NCBI GenBank assembly: GCA_034620365.1
Contig: JAQGEQ010000002.1
Coordinates: forward strand, 1-64,000
Reading direction: 5' to 3'
DNA from: Pegea sp. RAD2-039
Lineage: Eukaryota > Chordata > Thaliacea > Salpida > Salpidae
Length of the DNA: 64,000 bases
The position numbers and the translations under genes are program-made. The notes beneath the pieces are model-generated. The model was not told the DNA's origin, searched no databases, and worked only from the letters and a program-made list of their open reading frames with translations. This document shows positions 46,839 to 58,135 of the stretch, piece after piece; within the stretch, counting starts at the first letter, position 1, and each line of letters starts with the position of its first letter.

Positions 46839-48245
46839 TTTTAACACTTAAACGATAATTCAAATTGACTAAACGTATCTCACTGGTTTTGTTTCATTTG
46901 TTTAAGCGAGTTTGAAATTGATGACATGACTATTATGGCGTTTTGATAACTCTAAATGGATTAGTTTTAAAACTATCATGAAATTTAAACCTAAAAACCT
47001 TTTTAGGAAATTTAATCAGAAAAGAATTAAAATTTCTTACCAAACTGAGTCTACTCTTAGAAGTTTTATATAAATTTGAACTTTATGAATTTCTGGGATA
47101 TCCTAAAAAATATTATAAAATTGTATTACCAAAATTTAGAATAAGAAGAACTTTAATTCTAATGCTCTTATCAAAGATTATTTCGATGATTTTTTATTCT
47201 ACAAATTGCTTTTGTTTCATACTGTGCCGAGCTTATTGAACTTTTATTTTCTGTTCTGCAGCTGGTTGTAACGTATGATCTTGTAGATTTTGCAACTAAT
47301 TAAAATAGGTTGGGGTACACAAGTTTCGTTTTATAATAGTTAAAAGTATGCAGAACTTTTATAATAGTCTCAAATTAAAAAAAATAAAACTTTAAAACTG
47401 GTTACTTTCTATTTAAATACATTTTAGTAAATTGGAAAAACATAACTTATAATATTTTTTTCAAAATGCTTCAAGTTTTCAACTTTGTTTCTTTCACATT
47501 ATTGCAAAACTTTACTAATTTGTATTTTTAATTTAGGGTTGTAGTTTTACTTAATGATTCTATCAAAAACATGGTGTTGCAGCTGATAGTGCATTAAGAG
47601 TTCTTTATAGCATATTTAAAACAAATTACAGTAGAATATTTTACCGCATATGTTAATATCTTATCAAGCTAGGTTCGAAGGCGTGGTGGACAGTCGTTAT
47701 TTGCTAGCTTTGTTAATTTCATGAAGCTCTACATAGGAATAGCTTTAATTTATTTAAATGTATAATTGTTTTATTTTCCATTTGGCACTCATTTAAGAGT
47801 AACTGTGAATATTTAAAGTTTTAAGAGAATATTTTATTCTAATTCTGCTAAATCATTTTGCTTCAATCTTACAAAATATTTTCAAATTTTATTTCTTAAA
47901 TTTTATAAGTTTAATATCAGATTATTTTAGTTCTTTTCTTAATCCTTAAAAGCAATCTTACATGATGTTTATTAATAAAAAGTCTTTTACCTTTTCTAAA
48001 TAAATGTTTATTCCAGTGATTTTCATTGTTTCTTATCATGTTTTTAAAATAATTAATTCTATTTTGAAGTTTGTTTATAGATATTTTTATGCATTTTTAT
48101 ATTTAGATATACATTTATAAAATAAAATATAAATTAAATAATTTAAACTGCTGTATAAGTTTTATACCAAACCTTTCTTTTTCAATTAAACTTAAGTTAA
48201 GCTTATTAATATTTCTTTTATAAACAGACTTAGTAATTGATAATA

Positions 48246-49971
48246 ATGGAAAGTTATCAAGATGATACAGTTGATTTGTGGTTAGAAGAGAATAATTTTG
48301 ATGTAGCTGAGGAAACTTCTGCAGTTGAATTCTTTCCTCCTGATGAAGAAGGTTGGAGTCCTTCAGAAATAGAACGTGTAAAGTATCACATTGCAAATTA
48401 TTATAATGATAAAAAGCAAAATAATGGAAATGATTTTATGACAATGGCTTCACATGTTGATAATAACATCTCTGATATGCCATCTGAAGAATCTGGTGCT
48501 TCTACTAGTCAAGGGGGAGATATAAACACTGTATCTTCATCTGAAACCTTTGTAAGTATCTTTATTTTGTTGATTTATGTTTAGTGTCAAAATGTTAGTT
48601 GTTTCTACATATAAAAATAATTATTTGATAAATGATTTAAGTATTATTTTTACTAATCTGTTTGTAATCTTTTATAAACAAATAATCTAGATTGTATAAT
48701 TTTATTGGCATTCTTATTTGCTTTATAGGTTTGTAAGACAGAACTAATAGAAAATCCAATTTATTTTCAGCCTAAACAACAAGAAGATGTTACTTCTTCT
48801 AGATTAGCGGTTGAAGAAGGTAAATTTCAACTTTAAATGATCTTATGATGTTATAATATATGATTTTATTGTTTGTTTATGTTTTTGGTGTTTGATTTTA
48901 TAACTAAGTTATTTTAATGTGGAAGGTTTAATATTATGAACTGAGAAAACCTTTGAACTAATATTGTTAAAGTGTTTGATAAATCTTTTCTTAAACTGGT
49001 TTTTATAATTTCAAACTTTTAATAATCTAATTTGTTAATTCTTATTTGTTCTAGTTGCAAACGATATGTATAGTAATACTGACTGGGACACTGTTATTTA
49101 TGTTCATAATTCTAAACTAAAGCCTGGAGCTGCCAAGTCTAAAGCTAGTGTCAATGATTCTTTGAGAAATGGAGGAGCTGACTTAGATACTAGACAGAAG
49201 TATAATGTTGGTAGCAATAAGAAGCAAGCTGTATCTAAAGATACACTGAAGCTAGACCAGCAAACTGAAGAGCTTCATCATAACACCGTTTCTCTTTCTG
49301 TTGGAAGTCTGATTCAGCAAGGGCGTCAACAAAAGCAGATGACTCAGAAGGAGCTTGGAACAAAGACCAATGAAATAGCTCAAGTTATTAATGAGTATGA
49401 AAAAGAAAGTTCTGCTGAATTAAATGTTCATAAGCGCAAACATACCGGTGAGAAGCCTTTCCAATGTAGAATTTGTAGAAAAGCCTTCAGTCGATCTTGC
49501 CATCTTGAAGTTCACTTGAGATCACACACTGAAGAGAAGCGTTTTCATTGTGGAGTTTGTGAAAAAGCTTTCAAACGATCTACCTATCTTGAAGTTCACT
49601 TGAGATCACACACTGGTGAGAAGCCTTTCCAATGTGAAATTTGTGAAAAAGCCTTTAGACAATCTGGCCATCTTGAAGTTCACATGAGATCACATACTGA
49701 TGAGAAGCCTTTTCAGTGTAAAATTTGCGGAAATGCCTTCAAACAATCTACTCATCTGATAATTCATATGAGATCACACAATGATGAGAAGCCTTTTCAG
49801 TGTGAAATTTGTGAAAAAAGCTTTACACAATCAAATAACTTAACCAGACACATCCGATCACACATTGGTGAAAAGCCTTTCCAATGTGAAGTTTGTGGAA
49901 AAGCCTTCAAACAATCTAATAATTTGGTAGTTCACTTGAGATTACATACTGGTGAAAAGCCTTCTCAATAA
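48246..49971 (+). CDS. Gene E: family-1 exon 1 fused to MBF1/EDF1 domain and six C2H2 fingers
   Basis: Exons are 48246-48551, 48771-48819 and 49055-49971. They total 1272 nt (423 aa), with all joins in phase. Exons 1-2 are the family-1 module (EFFPPDEEGWSPSEIERVK). Exon 3 begins like multiprotein bridging factor 1: DWDTVIYV, AAKSKASVNDSLRNGGADLD, KLDQQTEELHHNTVSLSVG, LIQQGRQQKQMTQKELGTKT. It follows MBF1 as far as the VINEYE part of the Cro/C1-type HTH. There it switches, without an intron, into half a finger and six full C2H2 fingers with TGEK-type linkers. MBF1 normally bridges activators and TBP. The fusion predicts a DNA-binding coactivator. A seventh finger remnant follows the TAA, so the end may be shortened. 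Confidence 0.85.
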
Positions 49972-50417
49972 GGAGTTGGTAAAAAGCGTTTTACAAGGTC
50001 TTACAGTTTAGTTAATCAATTAAAATTCTAATTACTTTCCATTTTCATAAGTTTGAATTTTTTTAAAGATAATAAACTTTCCTATCTAAACGTTCAAATC
50101 TGAAAATTATTGAAAACTTGCCAAAAATTATTCAACTTTTACAACTACTTTTTTGCACACGACACTGATTTTTTTCTCATCTTTTGATATAAAAAAGTTC
50201 TTTAAATTGATAAAGAAATCGAAATGTCGTCGAATAAACGTCATCACAAATTGTAATTGTACTTTGTTAAAATCTATTGGAGATAGCATCATATCCGTTG
50301 TATTTAAATCTTTTAATGTTTTCATGGTAGCAACATCTTTTCTTAACTAGATCAACTTATATCTTATAAGTACCGAAGAATAGTTTTAACTAAATTTAAA
50401 AAATTTCACAAAAATCA

Positions 50418-50868
50418 GAACGATGACGTCATAAAGCAATAAAGATAAATTTTAAGATAAAAATGTCGAGGTAATGATGTATAAAATCGATTTTTGCGCT
50501 TTTTAATTTTGCTAATCTCAGAAAAGAGTTTTCCGGTTGAAGCAATAAATACTCGAATAACAGTTCCACGTTCAGAAGCAGTAGCAATCATATCACTGTT
50601 TAAATCACCACAAATAGCCACCAACTTATGTTTATGGGCTTCAAGTACCATATGAATCTTCATATTCTTAAATCAAAAACTTCTACATGCCCACGGTCAC
50701 AATGATATCCATAAGTCACTAATATTTTCTGTTCTTCTAGAAAGCAAATAGTTCCATTTTTATCATGCATTTGACTCATATATTTCAAGGATTCATCCTT
50801 TGATCTTTCATTTAATCTAAAATTATCTTTAATAATCAATGTGATGGAAGTAAAACGAAAATTTCTAT
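50418..50868 (-). pseudogene. WIPI/Atg18 (PROPPIN) fragment
   Basis: The minus strand encodes GYHCDRGHVEVFDLRI, then one frame over VLEAHKHKLVAICGDLNSDM and IATASERGTVIRVF. This matches the blade of WIPI/Atg18 beta-propellers that precedes the phosphoinositide-binding FRRG motif. A one-base frameshift at about 50662 splits the blade, and the FRRG motif itself is not found. The upstream edge joins the duplicated flank of the zinc-finger genes at about 50868. These proteins act in autophagy; this piece is not functional alone. Confidence 0.7.
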
Positions 50869-51215
50869 TTATTTCTAATCGGAGATCCAAGATAACATCA
50901 GATTGGATGTCTGGAAAGATAATAATAAATATATTTGAAAAGGATCTTGTTGACCTAGAAAGTTGCAATAAAAGTAAATTTCTTAAAAGGACAGTTTAGC
51001 AAGTAACTAATTGATTCAATTAAAAATTTAATTAATTTAAAACTATTTGTTTATTGATAATTCCATTTTATTAATTACAATTCTTTCAACTAAAAACTTT
51101 TAACCTTTCAAATTAACATCACAACAAATCGAGTGAATGAAACTTTTAATAAATCAACAAAATAAACAATTTTAACAAATAAACAAAAAATCAAACAAAT
51201 GAAAGTTAAATAAAA

Positions 51216-53348
51216 TCAGTTGTGAGTTCTCAGATGTTTTTTTAAAACAGAAGGACAATAAAACCCTTTTTTACAAATGCTACAGATATTAGGAAAGTTT
51301 CTGGTGTGCTTGAAGATTTCGTGTTGCTTCAAATTAGATGAATTCCTAAATGATGTTGAGCAAATCTTGCAATGAAACAACTTCTCGCCTGTGTGCATGC
51401 GTTTTTATTTTATAAGATTACATGATTGCCCAAATGTCCTTCCACATTGATTACAAACAAAAGCTTTTTGCTTCTCGTGAGTAGTACGAATGTGTCTTTG
51501 TTTGTTGCTTTTCAGACTAAAAGATTTTTCGCAAATCTCACATTGATAGGTCTCCTTTAAGTGAACTGACTCATAATGCCGGTAATGGTTTCTTTTTGTT
51601 CCAAAGCTTTTTTCACACAAGTGACAAACAAAATTTTTCACTTTACTATGGGTTGTTTGGTGTAGTTTGAGATTGCTTCTAAAATCAGTAGAGTAGTCAC
51701 AGAGATTGCATGGATACTTTTTATCAGTTGGATGTTTTCTTTTAAGATGAAATTCAAAAACCTTCTTATCAGCAAAAATGTCTTCACAAAACTCGCAGTG
51801 GTAAAGATCATCTGCAAAAAATTGTTTTATTACAAAATTAATTTTATTCTAGTACAAGAAACATTATGAAGATATTTTTATACAAATAATTGAAAAAGTT
51901 TAATTTACTTCTTTTGAGTAATTCAGGATTCCTTTTCAGTTTCTTTACTTCTTTCTGAGGACTGTTAGCTGTGAAAAGTTACTTGTAATTATTCATAAGA
52001 TTGTCTTCGTGACTAATTAGATTAGTTAACTTTTTTGATTTTTTAATTAAAGTAATTCTTAAATAATTTAATTTAATTTTACTTTATAAATATCTTCTAA
52101 CATTTGTTTTCATCTTTTGGACCATCTTCTAAATCTTCATGTTCCTTATCAAGAACATTTTCAAGCATTTTTTCATTATCATCTGCAGAATCCTCATTGT
52201 CATCTTTATCACCATCACCAAGAGCATTCTTTATTTGATCTTTATCATCAAGAATATTTCCATCCAAATATCCATAGTCATCATTTTTAACCTCTTCAAC
52301 TGAATCTTTATCAACAGAATCATCATCCAATTTATTTTGGTTGTTAGTTTTATTAGTCAAAAGAAGTTGTTCTTGAATGGCTTCAGGACATTCTGTAACA
52401 ATAAGATCAATTGAAAACCAATGATTGCTAGTTCTATTGGTCATGTTAAGGGTTTTAGTGCTGTTCCTGATCAAAACAGATCACTATTATTTAATAATAA
52501 CATATTATCTATAATGCAAATGGGTTACTGTTCGTAACCTATTAAAATAACTTAGTTATAAAACCAAACTAGAAAAACATAAACAAACAATAAAATCATA
52601 TATTATAACATCATAAGATCATTTGAAGTTGAAATTTACCTTCTTCAACCAATAATCTAGAAGAAGTAACATCTTCTTGTTGTTTAGGTTGGAAATAAAT
52701 TGGATTTTCTATTAGTTCTGTCTCACAAACCTATAAAGCAAATAAGAATGCCAATAAAATTATACAATCTAGATTATTTGTTTATAAAAGATTACAAACA
52801 GATTAGTAAAAATAATACTAAAACCATCTATCAAATTATTATTGTTATATGTATAAACAAATAAAATTTTGATACTAAGCATAAATTAACAAAATAAAGA
52901 TACTTACAAAGGTTTCAGATGAAGATACAGTGTTTAGATCTACTCTTTGACTTGTAGAAGCACCAGATTCTTCAGATGGCATATCAAAGATGTTATTATC
53001 ATCATGTGAAGCCATTGTCAATAAACCATTTCCATTATTTTGTCTTTCTTTCTCATAATGTTGTATAATTTGATATTTTGCATATTCTATTTCTAAAGGA
53101 CTCCAACTTATTTTATTCTGAAGCCTTTTTATGTTAAACCAACGCTGAATGAATTTATATGAAAGGCCAGATTTTTCAAAGAGTTTAATTAGTTGATCTT
53201 ATGGTGGATAAGGGAAAGCACAAAAATAGTTTATAAATTCTAGCTCAATAGTGGGAAGAATAAAATTATCTGCAGGAGTTTCATCAGCTACAGCATAATT
53301 ATTCTCTTCTAACCACAAATCAGTTGTAATAACTTGATAAAATTCCAT
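51216..53348 (-). pseudogene. Gene D: dead homeodomain/zinc-finger paralogue of gene C
   Basis: It has the same five blocks as gene C with identical lengths for exon 1 (53348-52908, 441 nt), exon 2 (52688-52640), exon 4 (51968-51909) and exon 5 (51811-51216). Lesions: TAA replaces a Glu codon in the homeodomain-like region at 53199-53201; the exon-2 acceptor is AA instead of AG at 52689-52690; and TAA at 51405-51407 cuts the fifth finger. The exon-3 acidic region (52392-52102) is open. Three separate lesions make loss of function clear, barring assembly error. Confidence 0.85.
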
Positions 53349-54239
53349 TATTATCAATTACTAAGTCTGTTTATAAAAGATATATTAATAAGCTTAATTT
53401 AAGTTTAATTGAAAAAGAAAGCTTTTGTAAAAAAGTTATATAAACAATTTAAATTATTTAATTTATATTTTAGTTTATAAATGCATATCTAAATATAAAA
53501 ATGCATAAAAATATCTATAAACAAACTTCAAAATAGAATTAATTATTTTAAAATCATGCTAAAAAACAATGAAAATAAAAATCACTGCAAATACATTTAT
53601 TTAATAAACATCATGAAAGACTGTTTTTAAGCATTAAGAAAACAACTAAAATAATCTAATATTAATTTTAAAAAATTTAAGAAATAAAATTTGATGATAT
53701 TTTGTAAGATTAAATTAAAATAATTTAGTAGAATTAGAATAAAATAATCTCTTAAAACTTTAAATATTCAAAATAATTTTTGAAAGGAGATTTATTTTTA
53801 GATAAATGAAAATTATCTCTTATACATAGAATATAAAGTAGAAAATTCATAGGAAGCAAACTACAATCTTAAGTATAAAAAAGATGAAATTGAAGGTGAC
53901 ACGACAGTAGAGAAAGTAAAATTGGTAACGACAACTGTTCACATAAATCAAAAATTTTTTATCTGAAATTAAACTAAAGATTATCCTTACCACCCTTTAT
54001 TTAATTGTTTATCTCAGTGACCTTAAAAATCTGAGCATTTCCACCAAATCTTTCAAAAGTCTTTCACAAACAACAATAGATATAAAAACATTATTCTTAA
54101 AGCAAAAAATTTTTCTCAATTACTAAATCTGTTTAAATAAAAAATATTGATAAGCTTAACTTAAGTTTAATTGAAAAGAAAGTTTTTCTAAATACCAAAG
54201 GTAACAACAAATTTTACAGTATTTCAATAGTATTTTGGT

Positions 54240-54720
54240 ATTTATAAGATCATGAAATTTTTCTGTTTTTGAAAAATTAATGAAAGTCAAAAAGTTCTTA
54301 AATATAAAAAAAGCAAAAAAAAAAAAACAATATGTAAGAAAAAACATCTAAAAAGCCATTAACAAAACTTCTGAACCTAAATATATGCACTAAATAAATG
54401 TTTGCTTGCATTTAGCTGCTTCAAACTCAGTTTAATAATATATAAAGAGATAAAGCTAGATCAATATGAGCTTTTAACAATTGAACTAGATATTTAGCAA
54501 TTATCAGTGGTAAATTTAACACCCTAACTTGATGACAAAAAGTGAAAAATGAAAAGAAATTCTGTTAGAATGGGAACGCCCAAACTCAAAAGTTTGCTTT
54601 TGTAATTATGAAAAGTGAAATAATAATCAAGAAACGACTAGCCTATTCAGTAAAAGCAAAATATATTTTCGAAAATACGGATAATACACTGGCTTAGATG
54701 TCATTCTGAAATTTTATTGG
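54240..54720 (-). repeat. Promoter-like repeat, minus copy
   Basis: This is the reverse complement of the 480-bp repeat at 12871-13836, and includes AACGCCCAAACTC and GGTATTTATAAGATCA. It is followed at 54170-54120 by the family-1 5' flank (CTTAACTTAAGTTTAATTG) but no ATG exon. It then joins a copy of the conserved exon-like ORF at 53845-53980. Confidence 0.75.
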
Positions 54721-54994
54721 GGTTTGGCATAGCATAAATTATTCGTTGTAAAATATATTTGTAAGAAAAGGTTTCTATGTATTAAATTTGATTGTATTAA
54801 TTAGATTTTGTATTAATTTTCTAGTACTTTGGGTATGTTGTTATTATGATGTATTATTTATTGGCACGATTATTTAACTATTTAATTAAATGTTATTACT
54901 AAAAAAGTTTATTTTAAATGTAAGATACATATTTCTGATTAAAATTCTTCATTTCTTTCTTTTAATTTGAGGCTTTTTATATTAGTAGAGTTAA

Positions 54995-55190
54995 TGAGCA
55001 AAAGATGTAACACAAGGCATTTCAGAAGTCCTTAAAATATCTAACAGTGAACAATTACATAAAATTTTAATAATATAAAAATAGAAAAAGTCACAGTTTA
55101 GAAATGACAATGTTGGCAATTTTATAACGGTTGTATTTCTTTTTGAACAACGCGAGCAAATCCGACATTACAAATTAAATGCTAATAATA
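54995..55190 (-). mobile_element. CR1-type retrotransposon 3' relic
   Basis: The minus strand keeps the end of ORF2 and the start of the 3' UTR, seen on the plus strand as CACAGTTTAGAAATGACAATG and TTGAACAACGCGAG. Both ends are lost. It is more diverged than the copies at 1, 18.6 and 22 kb. Confidence 0.7.
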
Positions 55191-55864
55191 ATAAATTATT
55201 AGATTGCTATATATTCTCTTATAGGTTATTCATGATTTAAAACAAATTTAACATTAAAAATTTAGCTTGAAAGTAAACTGATAAATACATTAAATTAAAC
55301 TTAAAATTATTTTTGTTTTAATAAGCTTATTATTATTTGCGAAGTAAATTACAAATATATGTAATTATTAACTTATAATGATGAATAAATCAAAATTGTG
55401 TATCTTAAACTATTTTTAAGTATTTTTGTTTTGAATTAAATCAAACACATTTAATTATACTGAAAAGATTGATATTTTCTTAACAAATTTACTTAATAAA
55501 ACTATAAATCTTTTTGTAGAATAAATTATCTAAAAATCATATAATTTGTATAGATAGGTATTGTGATAAATTTTAAAGTTGTTTATAAGATATTTAAAAA
55601 ACTATTTGAAAAACATTAGATTTTTTAATTAAATTTTTTAAGTTGTCATTATATGAATTTCTATTTTTTAAAACATTTTTAGTTTTCTATACTTTTTAAT
55701 AACTTACTACTTTAAATGAATATTGGACTGAGTTTTGCAAATTCTTAGAAACTATAAATGTTTAGAAAAAAGTATATAATTATTAGTTTAATATTTGAAT
55801 TAATTTGTTTTCTTTTTTGCCAATGATTTATGTTGTGCCAAATTCCATTAAAATTTAAGAATGA
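55190..55864. other. AT-rich stretch with no gene recognised
   Basis: No supportable exon, repeat or RNA gene. It separates an old retrotransposon end from the promoter-like repeat of gene F. Confidence 0.5.
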
Positions 55865-56325
55865 CATTTAAAGCAGTTTATTATCCGTAATTTCGAAAAT
55901 ATATTTTGCTTTTACGGAATAGGCTAGTCGTTTCTTGATTATTATTTCACTTTTCAAAATTACAAAAGCAAACTTTTGAGTTTGGGCGTTCCCATTCTAA
56001 GAGAATTTCTTTTCATTTTTCACTTTTTGTCATCGAATTAGGATGTTAAATTTAACGCTGATAATTACTAAATATCTAGTTTAATTGTTATAAGTTCATA
56101 TTGATCTAGCTTTATCTATTTTTTAATTATTAAACTGAGTTTGAAGCAGCTAAATGCAAGCAAACATTTATTTAGTGCATATATTTAGGTTCAGAAGATT
56201 TGTTAATGGCTTTTTAGATGTTTTTTCTTACATATCGTTTTTTTTTTGCTTTTTTTATGTTTAAGAACTTTTTAATTTTCATTAATTTTTCAAAAACAGA
56301 AAAATTTCCTGATCTTATAAATACC
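55865..56325 (+). promoter_or_regulatory. Promoter-like repeat upstream of gene F
   Basis: A single copy of the repeat also found ahead of gene B, from CATTTAAAGCAGTTTATTAT to the TATAAATA box at 56316-56323. That box is 125 bp before the gene F ATG. An acceptor-like TTTTTTAAACAG lies just before ACTTAGTAATTGATAATAATGG. Sharing this block ties genes B and F to the same regulatory source. Confidence 0.55.
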
Positions 56326-56440
56326 AAAATAGTGTAAAATTTGTTGTTACCTTTGGTATTTAGAAAAACTTTCTTTTTCAATTAAACTTAAGTTAAGCTT
56401 ATCAATATATTTTTTTAAACAGACTTAGTAATTGATAATA

Positions 56441-57776
56441 ATGGAAAGTTATCAAGATGATCTATTTTTATTATGGTTAGAGGAGAATAATTTTGATGAA
56501 ACTTCTGCAGATGAATTCTTTCCTCCTGATGAAGTAAGTTGGAGTCCTTCAGAAGTAAAGCAAACAGAGTATCACTTTGAAAAATATTTTGACGAAAAAA
56601 ACCAAAATAATGGAGATGATTGGTGGAAAGTAGATTCAGATGATGATAATAACATCTCTGATATGCCATCTGAAAAATCTGTTGCTTCTACAAGTCAAAG
56701 AGGAGATCTAAACGCTGTATCTTCATCTGAAACCTTTGTAAGTATCTTTATTTTGTTAATTTAAGTTTAATGTCAAAATGTTAGTTGTTTCTTTAATTAT
56801 TATTTTCAACTTTATTCCTGTTAATTTGTTTTTAATATTTCTTGAAAAACGGTTTTCTTGATTTAATTAAATTTGAAATTTGTGACTACAGCAGCATCCA
56901 AGACCTTCGTCTCCTCATCATCATATGTGTCAGTCGAATTCCAATACGATTGGAAGTACAACCAAGTCTTCTTTGCCCAATCATACATTGAAACAACGTA
57001 CCTTTGGTCCTGTTGTGCAAATATTGAGGTGATTATACAATGTGAGAATTACTTACATACTTTAAATTAGAAGAAATTTCTTTTCCACAAACCTTTTTTT
57101 TATAAATACTGGTTTTTGTTGATAATTTTCAGACCTGGTATTCTACCAAATAGTAAGTTGATTGCTAATGAAACAGTTCAAGAGATCAAACAGACTGAAA
57201 GTAAAAAGAAGGTTCCAACTGCAATACTTCGTGAAATTACTCGTTTGAGAGGAAAATACAAATTCAAGATTAACCAAAACTGGATGGGAGCTAGCAACCT
57301 GTCTTCACACATTCAGTTCCTCGTTTATCTCGGTATAAGAGTCATTTTCAAACTTTTATCCAATCACAACCGTTCTATTAGTTTAATTTTCTTATCTTTT
57401 AACTTTTTTTCGACTTTGTCATATTTTTAGGTGATTCTCAGTCACCAGCTGTTCCACCAATCCGCATCAACACTCCTCGTGACTACCCGGAGTCAAGTGC
57501 CATCTGGATGGGACTACATAGTCCTGATACCCATCAATTTCAGGATCGATCTACTTTAACTGATACTCAGCGCGATTATAAAAGTTTGATTTTTTATTTT
57601 TGTTTATTTCTGTTTAAGTTAGTTGTTTTTTTTCAGCGTTTCATGAAGTATTATTAGAAGTGATGAGTGAGCGAATAGAAAACACAGAAGATTGTTCTAA
57701 GCATCATATTTCCGATTTACTAAACATTTGGGAGAGCAGCATCAAGCAAGCGTGTCGAATTGTTGGTCAGGAGTAA
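56441..57776 (+). CDS. Gene F: family-1 exon 1 fused in frame to the MED15 C-terminal region
   Basis: Exons are 56441-56737, 56892-57028, 57133-57332, 57431-57583 and 57637-57776. They total 927 nt (308 aa), with every GT-AG junction in phase. The first 99 residues are the family-1 module (DEFFPPDEVSWSPSEVKQ, Ser/Thr-rich end). The rest matches the C-terminal domain of the Mediator tail subunit MED15: AILREITRLRGKYKFKIN, PAVPPIRINTPRDYPESSAI and LLNIWESSIKQACRI. The region that recruits the KIX domain in full MED15 is absent. The product could enter Mediator while lacking the activator-binding end, or be non-functional. The exon at 56892 fits MED15 only in this frame. The alternative open frame is a shadow. 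Confidence 0.82.
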
Positions 57777-57916
57777 CATGTGATCGTGATGTCGTTTAAT
57801 ACAAATAAAATTTCTTTGTCTAAAAAGTTTTTTTTTTAATATTAATCATCTACTTCAAATTATGATTTAATTTGACAAAAATTTAGAAAATTAAATTTTT
57901 ATTAGAAGCGAAACTT

Positions 57917-58135
57917 CTATTTAATCTTTTTTATTGACAACGATTGTAGGCCATCGTCAATCCATTTCTTTTCTATGTCTTTTACAGTCTCCTTGGGTTT
58001 TCCATTTTTTTTGTTAAAATATTTAATTTGAATCCAATTTTTACAACTTAAAAAGTTGATCTTGAAAACTAATCAAGTTTTTACCTGTTCTTGGTCAGAT
58101 AACTCACACTGCTTTTACGTCTGCTTTTACACACA
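57917..58135 (-). pseudogene. APC13 3' fragment, 5'-truncated
   Basis: The minus strand gives ELSDQEQ-like sequence before a GTAAAA donor, then KPKETVKDIEKKWIDDGLQ and SIKKIK with a stop at 57917. The exon-3 acceptor AG has become AA, and exon 1, intron 1 and most of exon 2 are deleted. It is tail to tail with the MED15 exon of gene F, the ancestral arrangement that the 36-37.7 kb block carries inverted. Confidence 0.75.

Noticed and set aside
56873..57070. Open frame reading VTTAASKTFVSSSSYVS across the first MED15 exon
   Set aside because: Only the +1 frame from 56892 (PRPSSPHHHMCQ...) joins the next exon in phase and leads into the MED15 domain. The longer open frame is a shadow.
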